The position numbers and the translations under genes are program-made. This document shows, piece by piece, positions 52,192-61,297 of a DNA stretch of 64,000 nt. The notes under the pieces were generated by a model. That model saw only the letters and a program-made list of their open reading frames with translations, was not told where the DNA came from and searched no databases. The DNA comes from Martinezella miluonensis. Lineage in GTDB: Bacteria > Pseudomonadota > Alphaproteobacteria > Rhizobiales > Rhizobiaceae. The stretch is taken from NCBI RefSeq assembly GCF_900094545.1, contig NZ_FMAH01000007.1:1-64000 (forward strand). Direction: 5' to 3'. Every line of letters starts with the position of its first letter. Within the stretch, counting starts at the first letter, position 1.

Positions 52192-54024
52192 TCAGAACTG
52201 GAATGCAGCAGCAACTGTAAATCGATTGTCGTTGGAGCCGTCGCCGAAGCGCTCGACGCGGCCATATTCGAGGTTGACGTTCATGCTGTTGAAGCTCGTC
52301 TGTTCGGCCGCCGCCAGCCGCAGGCCGAGGCCATAGGCCGCGCCGCGCGAAAAGCCGCTCTCCAGCGCCGTCGGCTGGTAGAGCTTGACGCCGCCATAGG
52401 CGCCGAACAGGTAAGGCGAGACCACCACGGCCCCGGCCGTGCTCGTTCCATCGGCAAGGTTCGTTCCCTGCTGCGCCGGCAATTCCGGCCAGCCGAACGG
52501 CAGAGTGAAGCTGGTGGTGAACGGGAACTGCGCCTCGGCGCGCAGCACGAAGCCGGCGTCACCCTGCATCGAGCCGGTCGGGAAGCTCGACAGGCCCGAG
52601 GAGGAGACAAGGCCGATCTGCTCGGAATTGAGCAGCGGCTGGCCGAAGGATGTCTGCGCCTTCGCGCGGAGATCGAAGACCAGATGCTCGGCGACCGGCT
52701 GGCGATAACCGAGGTTGACTTCGACCTTCTGGAAATCGGCATCCGCCCCCTGCCGCGACAAGGGCGTACCGCTGGCATTGGCGTCGGCCGCACTGCGCGC
52801 GCCGAGCCCGTTGATGCCGAAGGAGCCGGTAACACCGGCGCTGACGAGCGCATCGCCCGATACATACCAGGACAGATCCGCCCCCGTGCGCAGGATGCGC
52901 AGCCGATCCTTCGACAGGGCGATGCCGCCGCCATTGAGCAGCTGCAGCTCTTCGTTCTGCGCATCGAAGCCGCCATTGAGATTGAGGGTGAACTCCCGCG
53001 AGCGGATCAGCGGATAGGAAAGCCGTGCCGAATAGCGGGTGAAATCCGACATGAACTGCAGCCCGAACAGGCCAGCCTCCGGCGTCGTGCGCGAGGCGGT
53101 AGCCTCCAGGTTCAGCGTCAGCCCGTCGAGGCCGATCGGCAGCGTCACGCCGCCGGCCAGCGACCGGTTGCGCGGTGCGCCGGTGAAATAGCCCTCGTCA
53201 CCGCCGAAACGCGGCGCACCCGAGGCTCTCAGATAGAAGAGTTCGCCGAAGCCGAACACGGAATTGAAGTCGAGACCGACGCCGGTGTTGTAACGGCCGA
53301 GCGCATTGGTGGAATTGTTGTCGCCCGAGATGAAGCCGGTGACCGGCTTGTAGCGCGCCTCGATGGTCAGCACGCTGCCGCCGGCCTGCGTGCCGCGCGA
53401 CAGCGTCGAGCGCAGCACCGTGCCCGGCAGGTCGCCGGCCAGCAGCAGCCGCCGCTCGATCTCGTCGCTGGACATCCCCTTCTCGCCCACCAGCGGCGCC
53501 AGCATTCTGGCAATGCGCTCGCGGATATTGCCGGGAAGATGCGAGGTGTCGATGCTTTCGACGAAACCGTTGATGACGACGATGCGCAGCACTGCGCCAT
53601 CGACCAGGCGCTGCGCCGGCAGCACCACACGCACCAGGCCATATCCCTTGGCGGCATAGGCGCGCTCCAGCTCGCCGGCCGCCTCGAACAGCGCCGCCGC
53701 CGTCACGCGGCGGCCGCTCAGGCTGTTCGCCACGCGCGCCTCGTCCTCGGCAAAGCCCGGAAGACCGCCCTCGACCTTGACGGTCTTCAGGCGCACCGTC
53801 AGCTTCTCCGCCCCCTTGGGCGCCACCGGGCCGGAGGCTTCGGGAATGACGATACCGCTGCTCTGCTTCTGCAATTGCGGCTCAAAGCTCTGCGGCGTCA
53901 CCTGCGAGGCCGTCTGCGCAAACGCCGAGCCGATCATGACCGATGAAAGGGCAACCGCCGCAGCAGCACCGAGCGCTGCGCGCTGCGAGCGCAATTTCCA
54001 TTTACCGAAAGGCACGTTCCCCAA
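52192..54024 (-). CDS. TpsB outer-membrane transporter (ShlB/FhaC/HecB family)
   Basis: The 610-residue protein has a long signal sequence (cleavage near 'GSAFAQ', about residue 36). A Gln-rich linker is followed by two POTRA domains (about 75-225; 'LKTVKVEGGLPGF', 'GKGYGLVRVVLPAQRL'-like, 'VVINGFVESIDTSHLPGN'), then a 16-strand barrel with 'NNSTNALGRYNTG' and the terminal aromatic Phe (TVAAAFQF). It secretes a large TpsA exoprotein in two-partner secretion. No TpsA gene is in the window. Instead two IalB-like genes follow after 167 bp. Confidence 0.9.
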   Translation of the reverse strand: MGNVPFGKWKLRSQRAALGAAAAVALSSVMIGSAFAQTASQVTPQSFEPQLQKQSSGIVIPEASGPVAPKGAEKLTVRLKTVKVEGGLPGFAEDEARVANSLSGRRVTAAALFEAAGELERAYAAKGYGLVRVVLPAQRLVDGAVLRIVVINGFVESIDTSHLPGNIRERIARMLAPLVGEKGMSSDEIERRLLLAGDLPGTVLRSTLSRGTQAGGSVLTIEARYKPVTGFISGDNNSTNALGRYNTGVGLDFNSVFGFGELFYLRASGAPRFGGDEGYFTGAPRNRSLAGGVTLPIGLDGLTLNLEATASRTTPEAGLFGLQFMSDFTRYSARLSYPLIRSREFTLNLNGGFDAQNEELQLLNGGGIALSKDRLRILRTGADLSWYVSGDALVSAGVTGSFGINGLGARSAADANASGTPLSRQGADADFQKVEVNLGYRQPVAEHLVFDLRAKAQTSFGQPLLNSEQIGLVSSSGLSSFPTGSMQGDAGFVLRAEAQFPFTTSFTLPFGWPELPAQQGTNLADGTSTAGAVVVSPYLFGAYGGVKLYQPTALESGFSRGAAYGLGLRLAAAEQTSFNSMNVNLEYGRVERFGDGSNDNRFTVAAAFQF

Positions 54025-54442
54025 TCCCTCAGTCGTCTATTTCGATCTAAACGTCCGACAGATCGGCCAGCGCCGCCACGCCAAGCCGATCGTCCTCGCC
54101 CCTTCGGCCTCAGGCCGCATCATCACTCGTTCCCATGTTCAAGCGATCACGTACCCGGTCTCGAACACGATTGTGGCGGACGCTATGCAGATTCTCGCCT
54201 CCTGTCTCCGTCCATTTCTGACACTTCCAGATTTTCTCTTGCATGATCTCAAGTCCAGGGGACACCCGCACAGGTATAGTGAAGGATGGCCATCAATATC
54301 GACACCGAAATCGGGAGTTACCGGCCGTGTTCTGCGATCAAATTACAACCTGTAATTTGATCGGCATTGACTTCTCGCCTCATTGATAGATTGAGTGGCT
54401 AACCTATGAACACCATATGCTTTCAAAGGGGAGGTTTGCTGC
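54025..54442. other. Divergent gap between the tpsB and amidase genes
   Basis: These 418 bp contain no credible gene. Besides general promoter space for both genes they hold a perfect 12-bp inverted repeat at 54336-54362, 80 bp before the amidase ATG. The region around 54150-54280 is AT-richer than its surroundings. Confidence 0.5.
54336..54362. promoter_or_regulatory. Perfect 12-bp inverted repeat upstream of the amidase
   Basis: GATCAAATTACA (54336-54347), ACC, then its exact complement TGTAATTTGATC (54351-54362). It is not followed by a T-run and lies at a promoter-proximal distance from the amidase, so it is read as an operator. No regulator gene is adjacent. Confidence 0.55.
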
Positions 54443-55786
54443 ATGAGTGTCGTTTTTTCCCCCATGTCTCTCAGCGACGCCCGCTCCATCGTTGCGCAGC
54501 ATGGTCCCGGTGCCCTGCGCGAAATCGTTATGGCGCGCGCCGCCGACAATCACGACAACGCCATCATTCAAACGGACGCCACCGCCCTCCCCGCATCTGA
54601 AAGCGGGCCACTTGCCGGCATCGCCTTCGGGGTGAAGGACAATATCGACGTGGCGGGCTATGCGACCACCGGTGCTTGCCCCGGGCTCGCCAGGAATCTG
54701 GCGACCGACGATGCGGCCGCCGTCGCAGCGCTTCGTTCCGCCGGCGGCTATGTTCCGATCAAGCTCAACCTTCACGAGCTCGCATTCGGCATCACGTCGA
54801 ATAACGCTGTCTACGGCCCTGTCCGCAATCCGTTCGATCCGGAACGCTGCGCAGGCGGCTCCTCCGGCGGTAGCGGCGCGGCCATCGCCCGCGGTGTCGT
54901 GCCCTTCGCGCTCGGATCCGACACGGGAGGTTCCTCCCGCATCCCAGCCGCCTTTTGCTCCGTGGCCGGATTGCGGCCTTCGACCGGGCGATACCCGGCA
55001 GGAGGAGCTCTGATCCTTTCGCCGACCCGCGACACGGTCGGGCCGATGGCTGCAAACTGCACTGATCTGGCCGAGATCGACGCGATCATTTCCGGCGAAC
55101 ATCTCCTCCCGGAACTGCCGGACCGGCCTTTGCGCTTCGGTGTACTCTGGGACAAGCGTGGATTGTCTCAGAGCGTCGACGAGGCGATCGCCGGCGCCTT
55201 GAGCAAACTTGCTCGTTCCGGCGAAATCAGCCTCGTTCCGATCTCCTCTCCGGAATTCGAAGATGTCGATGCACGCATCGGTGGACCAATCGTGTTCAAC
55301 GAGGCTTTGGAGTTCTGGACGGACTTCTGCGCCAAGAAGCTCGGAAAGACCCTGGCCGAATTCACCGCCACCATCGGCAGTCCCGATGTCCGCACCATTT
55401 TCGAGCGGCTTCCGGCGCTTGCCGCCAAGACCAGCGAGGCCTTTCTATACGCACGCGGGAGCGGCTTGGCGTCGCTGCGCAACACCTATGAGCAACTCTT
55501 CCATGACCGGCGCCTCGATGCGATCATCATGCCCACGGTTCCTGTCCAGCCTCCAAGGATCGGGGAAGACTCGCGTATGCAAACAGACGCGGGTTCCATC
55601 CCGACATTCCCGACAGTCACTAGCCATGCGGTACTCGCAACCTTGACGGGGGCACCTTCGATCTCGATCCCCGCAGGATTGGATAGAGACGGTCTGCCCG
55701 TCGCGCTGATGATCGATGGAAAACGCCTTGCCGACCGCGCATTGCTTGCGATCGCGTGCAAGGTCGAGGCCCTGCTTGTCCAATAA
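54443..55786 (+). CDS. Amidase-signature hydrolase
   Basis: The protein has 447 residues. The Ser-cisSer-Lys triad is visible: Lys65 in 'FGVKDNIDVAGY', the cis-Ser in 'AGGSSGGSGAA' (about 137-147), and nucleophile Ser164 in 'DTGGSSRIPAAFCSVAGLRPS'. Family members hydrolyse amides such as indoleacetamide, mandelamide, ureidomalonate or allophanate. The substrate cannot be read from the sequence, and no hydantoinase, urea or GatB/C genes are near, so it is not GatA of tRNA amidation. It is a single gene under the inverted repeat upstream. Confidence 0.9.
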   Translation: MSVVFSPMSLSDARSIVAQHGPGALREIVMARAADNHDNAIIQTDATALPASESGPLAGIAFGVKDNIDVAGYATTGACPGLARNLATDDAAAVAALRSAGGYVPIKLNLHELAFGITSNNAVYGPVRNPFDPERCAGGSSGGSGAAIARGVVPFALGSDTGGSSRIPAAFCSVAGLRPSTGRYPAGGALILSPTRDTVGPMAANCTDLAEIDAIISGEHLLPELPDRPLRFGVLWDKRGLSQSVDEAIAGALSKLARSGEISLVPISSPEFEDVDARIGGPIVFNEALEFWTDFCAKKLGKTLAEFTATIGSPDVRTIFERLPALAAKTSEAFLYARGSGLASLRNTYEQLFHDRRLDAIIMPTVPVQPPRIGEDSRMQTDAGSIPTFPTVTSHAVLATLTGAPSISIPAGLDRDGLPVALMIDGKRLADRALLAIACKVEALLVQ

Positions 55787-56030
55787 ACCCGGGGGCGTGC
55801 GCCGCCAAATCGCGCGCGCCATGCGGAGATGTGGGGAGTTTCCAGCCGAGATGCGGCCGTCATAGGGTTGGCCGCATTCGAACCCTTGTTGGCACCATTC
55901 AAACCCCCTGTCCGTTTGAATGCCGACCCTCATTCCACGACTATCGAGCCGGTCCCGATGGGTCGGTAACGCGCTCGTTTGACTGACGAGAAGACCGGTC
56001 CGTCTACAGCCAATTCAATTGGAGACGAAC

Positions 56031-56174
56031 ATGACTGACCGCAAACTGACCACTGCGGCGGGAGCACCCGTCGTTGACAACTTCACGCGCCCTACCAGGC
56101 TTGTCCTTCCATATCCAGCAGGAGCCGGTGTCGCCAAGGCGCTGGAAATCCCCCTTGAACAAGCCGCAGAATAG
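56031..56174 (+). pseudogene. Catalase remnant with internal deletion
   Basis: This 47-codon ORF begins MTDRKLTTAAGAPVVDN, which is the conserved N-terminus of monofunctional heme catalases. It then jumps to 'YPAGAGVAKALEIPL', resembling the far C-terminus of such proteins. About 450 residues, including the heme and active-site regions, are missing while the frame is still open. A GGAG precedes the ATG. It cannot be an enzyme. The HD-domain gene begins 10 bp after its stop. Confidence 0.6.
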
Positions 56175-56184
56175 GAGCCGAAAA

Positions 56185-56835
56185 ATGTCCCGCAATTCAG
56201 AAATCATCGCAGGTATCACGATCCCCGACAGCGCAATGGCAAAGGCCGCGACCGAGCTGGTCCGGGATACCGAAACAGACCTGCTCTATCACCACTCTCG
56301 CCGCGTCTTCCTGTTCGGCGCTCTGACTGGCGAGCGCAGGGGCCTGAAATATGATCCGGAGCTTCTCTATATCGGAGCGATGTTCCACGACATGGGCCTG
56401 ATCGATTCCTACGCCAGCGAGACAGAGCGCTTCGAGGTGGATGGGGCGAACGCCGCACGAACCTTCCTCGAGGCCTATGATGTCTCGGAACGCGACGTCG
56501 ACGACGTCTGGGATTCCATCGCCCTCCACACGACACCCGGCATTCCCCAGCACAAGAGGCCGACAGTCGCTCTTGTTACGGCAGGCGTCGAGATGGATGT
56601 GCTTGGCCTCGCCTATGACGACTTCACGCCCGAACAACGACATGAGGTCTGCAACTGCCATCCGCGCGGCCTCAGGTTCAAGCATGGCATCCTGTCTGCG
56701 TTCTGCTACGGCACGATCAAGAAGCCGGAGACGACGTTCGGTAACGTCAAGGCCGACGTCCTTTCCCGCATGGACCCGACCTATAAGCGAGTGGACTTTG
56801 CAGAAATGATCATGGGTTCGAAGTGGGATAGCTGA
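56185..56835 (+). CDS. HD-domain metal-dependent hydrolase (cyanamide-hydratase-like)
   Basis: The ATG at 56185 has GGAG upstream, giving 216 residues. Metal-binding HD motifs are visible: 'LLYHHSRRVFLFGAL' (His), 'LLYIGAMFHDMGLID' (the His-Asp pair) and 'WDSIALHTTPGI' (His). This is the arrangement in small HD proteins related to cyanamide hydratase and 'HD domain-containing' phosphohydrolases. The 'C-N-C-H-P-R' segment near 155 is unusual. It follows a catalase remnant and converges on a GlxA-type regulator. Its substrate is unknown. Confidence 0.8.
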   Translation: MSRNSEIIAGITIPDSAMAKAATELVRDTETDLLYHHSRRVFLFGALTGERRGLKYDPELLYIGAMFHDMGLIDSYASETERFEVDGANAARTFLEAYDVSERDVDDVWDSIALHTTPGIPQHKRPTVALVTAGVEMDVLGLAYDDFTPEQRHEVCNCHPRGLRFKHGILSAFCYGTIKKPETTFGNVKADVLSRMDPTYKRVDFAEMIMGSKWDS

Positions 56836-56887
56836 GAACAGCTGCGTCCTGAACGGCGGTCGGAGGCAACACTCCGATCGCCATTTT

Positions 56888-57847
56888 CTATAAAGGTCTT
56901 CTGAAGCTTGCCCGATATTGGCCGGGTGTCACTCCGAGCCTCTTAGCGAAGACCTGCCGCATGCGGTGCGGCGTTCCGAAGCCGCATTGGTAGGCGATCT
57001 CCTTCAACGCCAGAGGACTTCCTTCCAGCAAGTTCCTGGCCGCATCCACCCTTGCCTGCTCCACGAAATCGCCGGGCGTCGTCTTTGCCTCCTGCAGAAA
57101 GAACCGCGCAAAGTTGCGTCTGCTCATGCCCGCATGGTCCGCCAGCTCGCTGACCGACAGCTTTCCGTTCAGGTTCGACATGACGAACCTATAGATGAGC
57201 GCGAGCGGAGAACTATCGTCCGGAGGTGCGGCTATATAAGGGCTGAACTGCGACTGGCCGCCTTGCCGCTGGGCAACCACCACAAGACGCTTGGCGACTG
57301 CCAGAGCGACAGCGCTGCCGTGATCCCCGTTGACGATAGCCAGAGCCAGGTCAATCCCGGCCGTGACCCCCGCCGATGTCAGCAGAGCGCCATCTCGAAT
57401 GTAAATTCGGTCGCGATCGACCTCGGCGAGAGGAAATTGCTGCGCCAGCGCATCGGCATTTTGCCAGTGGGTAGTCACATGTTTTCCATCCAGAAGGCCA
57501 GCATGGCCGAGAATGAACGCGCCCGTGCAAATAGAACCGTAGCAAGTCGCAAGCGCAGCCAGCCGCCGCACGCAGGACAAGACTACATCATCAGGCGCTT
57601 CACTCGGAAGCGCCGGCCCGCCGGCAACGAGAACCAGATCGAATTTCCGGGTCGCAGCCTCGTAGCTCGTATGCGCGGCCATCGGCATGCCGTTGGATGC
57701 GCGGAAAAGCTCCGGTGGTCCTATCAAGGTCACGTCGTAACGACGCTCGGAGGAGACGAACGCATTCGTTTCCTCAAACACATCCATCGGGCCTGACACA
57801 TCGAGTGCCTGAACATTGGGAAAAACCAAGATCGCGACCGAGGGCAT
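56888..57847 (-). CDS. GlxA/FtrA-type AraC regulator with DJ-1/PfpI domain
   Basis: The protein has 319 residues. The N-terminal DJ-1/PfpI (class I amidotransferase-like) domain is about 1-190, with the nucleophile-elbow motif 'CYGSICTGAFILGHAGLL' and 'HWQNADALAQQFP'. The C-terminal AraC DNA-binding domain is about 220-319 ('LADHAGMSRRNFARFF', 'LKEIAYQCGFGTPHRMRQVF'). Such proteins regulate catabolic or stress genes. The DJ-1 part is thought to bind a ligand. It is convergent with the HD gene. The 277 bp beyond its start (57848-58124) show no gene. Confidence 0.92.
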   Translation of the reverse strand: MPSVAILVFPNVQALDVSGPMDVFEETNAFVSSERRYDVTLIGPPELFRASNGMPMAAHTSYEAATRKFDLVLVAGGPALPSEAPDDVVLSCVRRLAALATCYGSICTGAFILGHAGLLDGKHVTTHWQNADALAQQFPLAEVDRDRIYIRDGALLTSAGVTAGIDLALAIVNGDHGSAVALAVAKRLVVVAQRQGGQSQFSPYIAAPPDDSSPLALIYRFVMSNLNGKLSVSELADHAGMSRRNFARFFLQEAKTTPGDFVEQARVDAARNLLEGSPLALKEIAYQCGFGTPHRMRQVFAKRLGVTPGQYRASFRRPL

Positions 57848-58124
57848 CCGCTACTCCATACGCCAGCCGCCGCCGAACGATTGATATAGGGATGGCACGG
57901 GTGACCGCGGATACTAGGGAACGGCCTATGTCTGGTCAAAGCTTTAGATAACCGGAGGCTGACGAACCCCTCTCCGGCAGGTGAACGCGGCACTAAATCT
58001 GTCCGCGGACGATCCGCCTGGACGGCATGATCGGCTCTCCCGCTTCCTGACGAGCAAGCCAATATTCGAATAGATCAGGCGCCTCACATTTTGTAAGCTA
58101 CAACTAACCTAATCCGAGCTGTAT

Positions 58125-58636
58125 CTACATTTTGAGTGAGCGGCGAAGAGCCGCCAGACTGTCCACACGGAATTGCCCCGTCACATCCGCATCCTTCTGG
58201 AAATCGAAAGCGTGAAATGCTCCGGGGTAGATATGCAACTCGGTCGGCACTCCCGCCCGGATAAGGCGTCGCGCATATTCCAGATCCTCCTCAAGGAAGA
58301 GATCCAGCGTACCGGACATCATGAAGCAGGGTGGAAGCCCTGCCAAATCGCTGGCGAGGGCCGGTGATGCATGGGGCGAAATCTCATTCATCCCGGGGCA
58401 TGACCCAGAAGAGACGTCCATCCGAAGCGGTTCATCTTTGCCGTCCAGACGAATTCGCCGGTATAGGGATGTGGGTCGGCGGCACCGCAGGTGCGATCGT
58501 CGAGCATCGGATAGGCGAGATGCTGAAAAGCAACGGGAACCTGCTTGCGATCGCGGGCGAGCAATGCCAGAGCAGCGGCCAGCCCGCCGCCCGTACCGCC
58601 TTGCCTGCCGCAGTTACCTAACATGTTTAATAACAT
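58125..58636 (-). pseudogene. Broken HSL-type alpha/beta hydrolase (esterase)
   Basis: Two overlapping minus-strand frames together give the C-terminal half of a hormone-sensitive-lipase-type esterase. The first (58636 to 58388) reads 'GGGLAAALALLARDRKQ' and 'PHPYTGEFVWTAKMN'. The second (to 58125) continues 'GMNEISPHASPALASDLAGLPP', 'GTLDLFLEEDLEYARRL' and 'YPGAFHAFD', the latter with the catalytic Asp and His. The two join at about 58392-58399 if one base has been lost. The N-terminal part with the HGGG oxyanion motif and the GDSAGG nucleophile is absent, so the gene is dead regardless of the frameshift. Confidence 0.8.
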
Positions 58637-58836
58637 ATTATTCTGCCGGCTTGGCTACCGGCTTTATTGGATTGCACCGATGGGAAAGCGGCCTCGAAGT
58701 CCTATGCCAGCTACATAAATCAATGGGGCGTCCGCGCCCTTGAACACCGTTGACGCGTAATATCAGCATCGCCGCAGGCAACACTTGCCGAAGCAACTTT
58801 GTCGGGGCAGATTGCAACGACAACGGAGATGGACGC

Positions 58837-61257
58837 ATGACACGGGACGATAATTCGGACTTTGGTGCGGGGGGTATCTCTCCGCGTTGGACATCCAGCG
58901 CGAAAAGCGGCGTTGGCACGGCACTCTCGCCGGCGTGCCGCATCTGGTTCACGCTAAGCCACGGCATCCTCAACGAAGTCTATTTTCCGCGTGTCGACTG
59001 CGCCTGCACGCGCGACATCGGCCTGATCGTCACCGGTCCGGACGGCTACTTCTCCGAAGAAAAGCGCGATACCGAAAGCGTCGTCACGACAATCGAAGAT
59101 GGCGTTCCGGCCTATCGGCTCATCAATACCGCACTCGACGGACGCTACCGCATCGTCAAGCGCATCATCGTTGACCCAGTGCGCAACAGCTTGCTTCAGC
59201 AAATATCGTTCGAAGCCCTGCAAGGGTCTGTTCACGACTATCGGCTCCACATGCTTGCCGCTCCACATCTGGTCAACGCCGGCCGTGGCAATACCGGCTG
59301 GGTAGGAGATTACAAGGGCACGCCGATGCTGTTTGCCACGGGATCGCATGGCGTTTCGCTGGCGCTTGCAGTCAGCGGCGGATGGCGGACAGCATCCGCT
59401 GGCCATGTCGGCATTTCCGACGGCTGGCGCCAGTTGCAGGATGCCGGCCAGTTGGATCCGCAAGTCTGTCATGCCGCCAACGGTAATGTCGCACTGACGG
59501 GCGAAATCGATCTGGCGTCCGGCAGCGACACCGTTCTTCTCTCGCTCGGCTTCGGTAACCGTCCCCAGGAGGCAGGTTACAACGCGCTTGCCAGCCTGCA
59601 GGCGGGTTATGAGGAGGCGGAGCGCAGTTATATCAGAGACTGGCAGGCATGGCAGAGTACGCTATTGCCGCTGGACGAACCGAGAGCCCCGCCACCCGAA
59701 CTCAATCGCTACCGGATATCGACCGCCGTGCTGGCAACGCACCGGCCTCTGTCCTTCGAAGGACCGGCAGTCGCCTCGCTATCCATTCCCTGGGGGTTTG
59801 CCAAGGGTGATGAGGATCTTGGAGGCTATCATCTGGTCTGGCCGCGCGATCTTGTCGAGACCGCCGGCGGCTTCCTGGCAGCAGGCGCTCCACAGGATGC
59901 GCTGCGCATTCTTGCCTATCTTCGTGCGATCCAGGAGGCGGACGGACACTGGCCGCAGAACGCCTGGCTCGATGGCGAGCCTTACTGGACCGGCATACAG
60001 ATGGACGAATGCGCCTTTCCGATCCTGCTCGCCGACGCGCTGCGCCGTGAGGGAGCGCTCACCGGCGATGCGCTCCTAGCCTATGTTTCGATGGTCGAGA
60101 GAGCGGCGTGCTATGTGGTCGTCAACGGCCCGGTAACGGGTGAGGACCGCTGGGAGGAGGACGGAGGCTTTTCTCCCTTCACCCTCGCCGTGGAGATCGC
60201 CGCACTGCTTGCCGCCGCCGATATTCTGGAAATTGCCGGTCACGATCACAACGCCGATTACCTCAGGCAGACGGCCGATGCCTGGAACGATCAGGTCGAG
60301 CGCTGGACCTATGTCGACGCCGATGCCGCCACCGCCGATCTTGGTGTGAAAGGCTATTATGTGCGCATCGCACCGCCCGACATCGCCGACGGCGCTTCAC
60401 CGGCCGATGGCTTCGTGCCGATCAAGAACCGCCCGCCTGCCGACTCATATCTGCCGACGGCCCGCGTCGTCAGCCCGGATGCCCTGGCTCTGGTTCGGTT
60501 CGGACTGCGGGCCGCCAATGATCCACGCATCGTCGACACGGTTAGGGTTATCGACGCACAGCTCAAATGCGAGCTGCCGCAAGGCCCGCTCTGGTATCGC
60601 TATACGGGTGACGGCTATGGCGAACAGGCCGATGGCGGGCCGTTCGACGGCACCGGCATCGGCCGGCCGTGGCCACTGCTCGCCGGCGAACGAGCCCATT
60701 ATGAACTCGCTGCCGGAAGGCCGAACATGGCCAACATGTTGCTTGGAGCCCTTGAGGGATCGGCCGGACCAGGCGGGCTGTTGCCGGAACAGGTCTGGGA
60801 TCAGCCCGATATGCCCGAACGCGGCCTAGTTTTCGGCGAGCCCTCCGGCAGTGCGATGCCGCTCGTCTGGGCGCATGCCGAGCACATCAAACTGCTGCGT
60901 TCGCTGCGAGACAATGCCGTTTTCGACATGCCCCCGCAGGGCGTCGAACGCTATGTCAAAAACAAGACCACAGCGCCCTTCCTGCTTTGGCGTTTTAACA
61001 ACAAGACATTGCAGGTTCCCGCGGGCAAGCGCCTAAGGATCGAAGTAATGGCGAAAGCGATCGTTCGCTGGAGCTCCGATGGCTGGGAAAGCGAAAGCGA
61101 CGTCGAAACCCGCCAGAACGGCTTCGGCATCGACGTCGTGGAGCTTGCGACGGAGCGGCTGCCCAAGGGCACTGTCATCGCCTTCACCTTCTATTGGCCT
61201 GATACCGACCATTGGGAGGGCGTGGACTTCGCGGTAACAGTGACCGACGGCGAGTAG
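58837..61257 (+). CDS. Glucan 1,4-alpha-glucosidase / glucoamylase, GH15
   Basis: The ATG at 58837 (GGAG with 8-base spacing) gives 806 residues; a TTG 29 codons upstream is less likely. An N-terminal super-sandwich domain (about 1-270, 'WFTLSHGILNEVYFPRVD') precedes the (alpha/alpha)6 catalytic barrel (about 300-690) with 'GGYHLVWPRDLVETAGGFLA', the acid Glu in 'RWEEDGGFSPF' and the base Glu in 'LLPEQVWDQ'. A short C-terminal beta domain follows. It releases beta-D-glucose from alpha-glucan ends. No signal peptide is seen, so it may act on cytoplasmic glucan or glycogen. A glucokinase-like gene follows after 40 bp. Confidence 0.92.
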   Translation: MTRDDNSDFGAGGISPRWTSSAKSGVGTALSPACRIWFTLSHGILNEVYFPRVDCACTRDIGLIVTGPDGYFSEEKRDTESVVTTIEDGVPAYRLINTALDGRYRIVKRIIVDPVRNSLLQQISFEALQGSVHDYRLHMLAAPHLVNAGRGNTGWVGDYKGTPMLFATGSHGVSLALAVSGGWRTASAGHVGISDGWRQLQDAGQLDPQVCHAANGNVALTGEIDLASGSDTVLLSLGFGNRPQEAGYNALASLQAGYEEAERSYIRDWQAWQSTLLPLDEPRAPPPELNRYRISTAVLATHRPLSFEGPAVASLSIPWGFAKGDEDLGGYHLVWPRDLVETAGGFLAAGAPQDALRILAYLRAIQEADGHWPQNAWLDGEPYWTGIQMDECAFPILLADALRREGALTGDALLAYVSMVERAACYVVVNGPVTGEDRWEEDGGFSPFTLAVEIAALLAAADILEIAGHDHNADYLRQTADAWNDQVERWTYVDADAATADLGVKGYYVRIAPPDIADGASPADGFVPIKNRPPADSYLPTARVVSPDALALVRFGLRAANDPRIVDTVRVIDAQLKCELPQGPLWYRYTGDGYGEQADGGPFDGTGIGRPWPLLAGERAHYELAAGRPNMANMLLGALEGSAGPGGLLPEQVWDQPDMPERGLVFGEPSGSAMPLVWAHAEHIKLLRSLRDNAVFDMPPQGVERYVKNKTTAPFLLWRFNNKTLQVPAGKRLRIEVMAKAIVRWSSDGWESESDVETRQNGFGIDVVELATERLPKGTVIAFTFYWPDTDHWEGVDFAVTVTDGE

Positions 61258-61297
61258 GCGCCATCGGCAGCAGACCTTTCTGGAGGGGAGACGCATC

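Noticed and set aside
52102-53946. 614-codon plus-strand frame opposite the TpsB gene
   Set aside because: Arg/Ala/Gln-rich antisense frame; the minus-strand reading has a signal peptide, POTRA domains and a terminal Phe.
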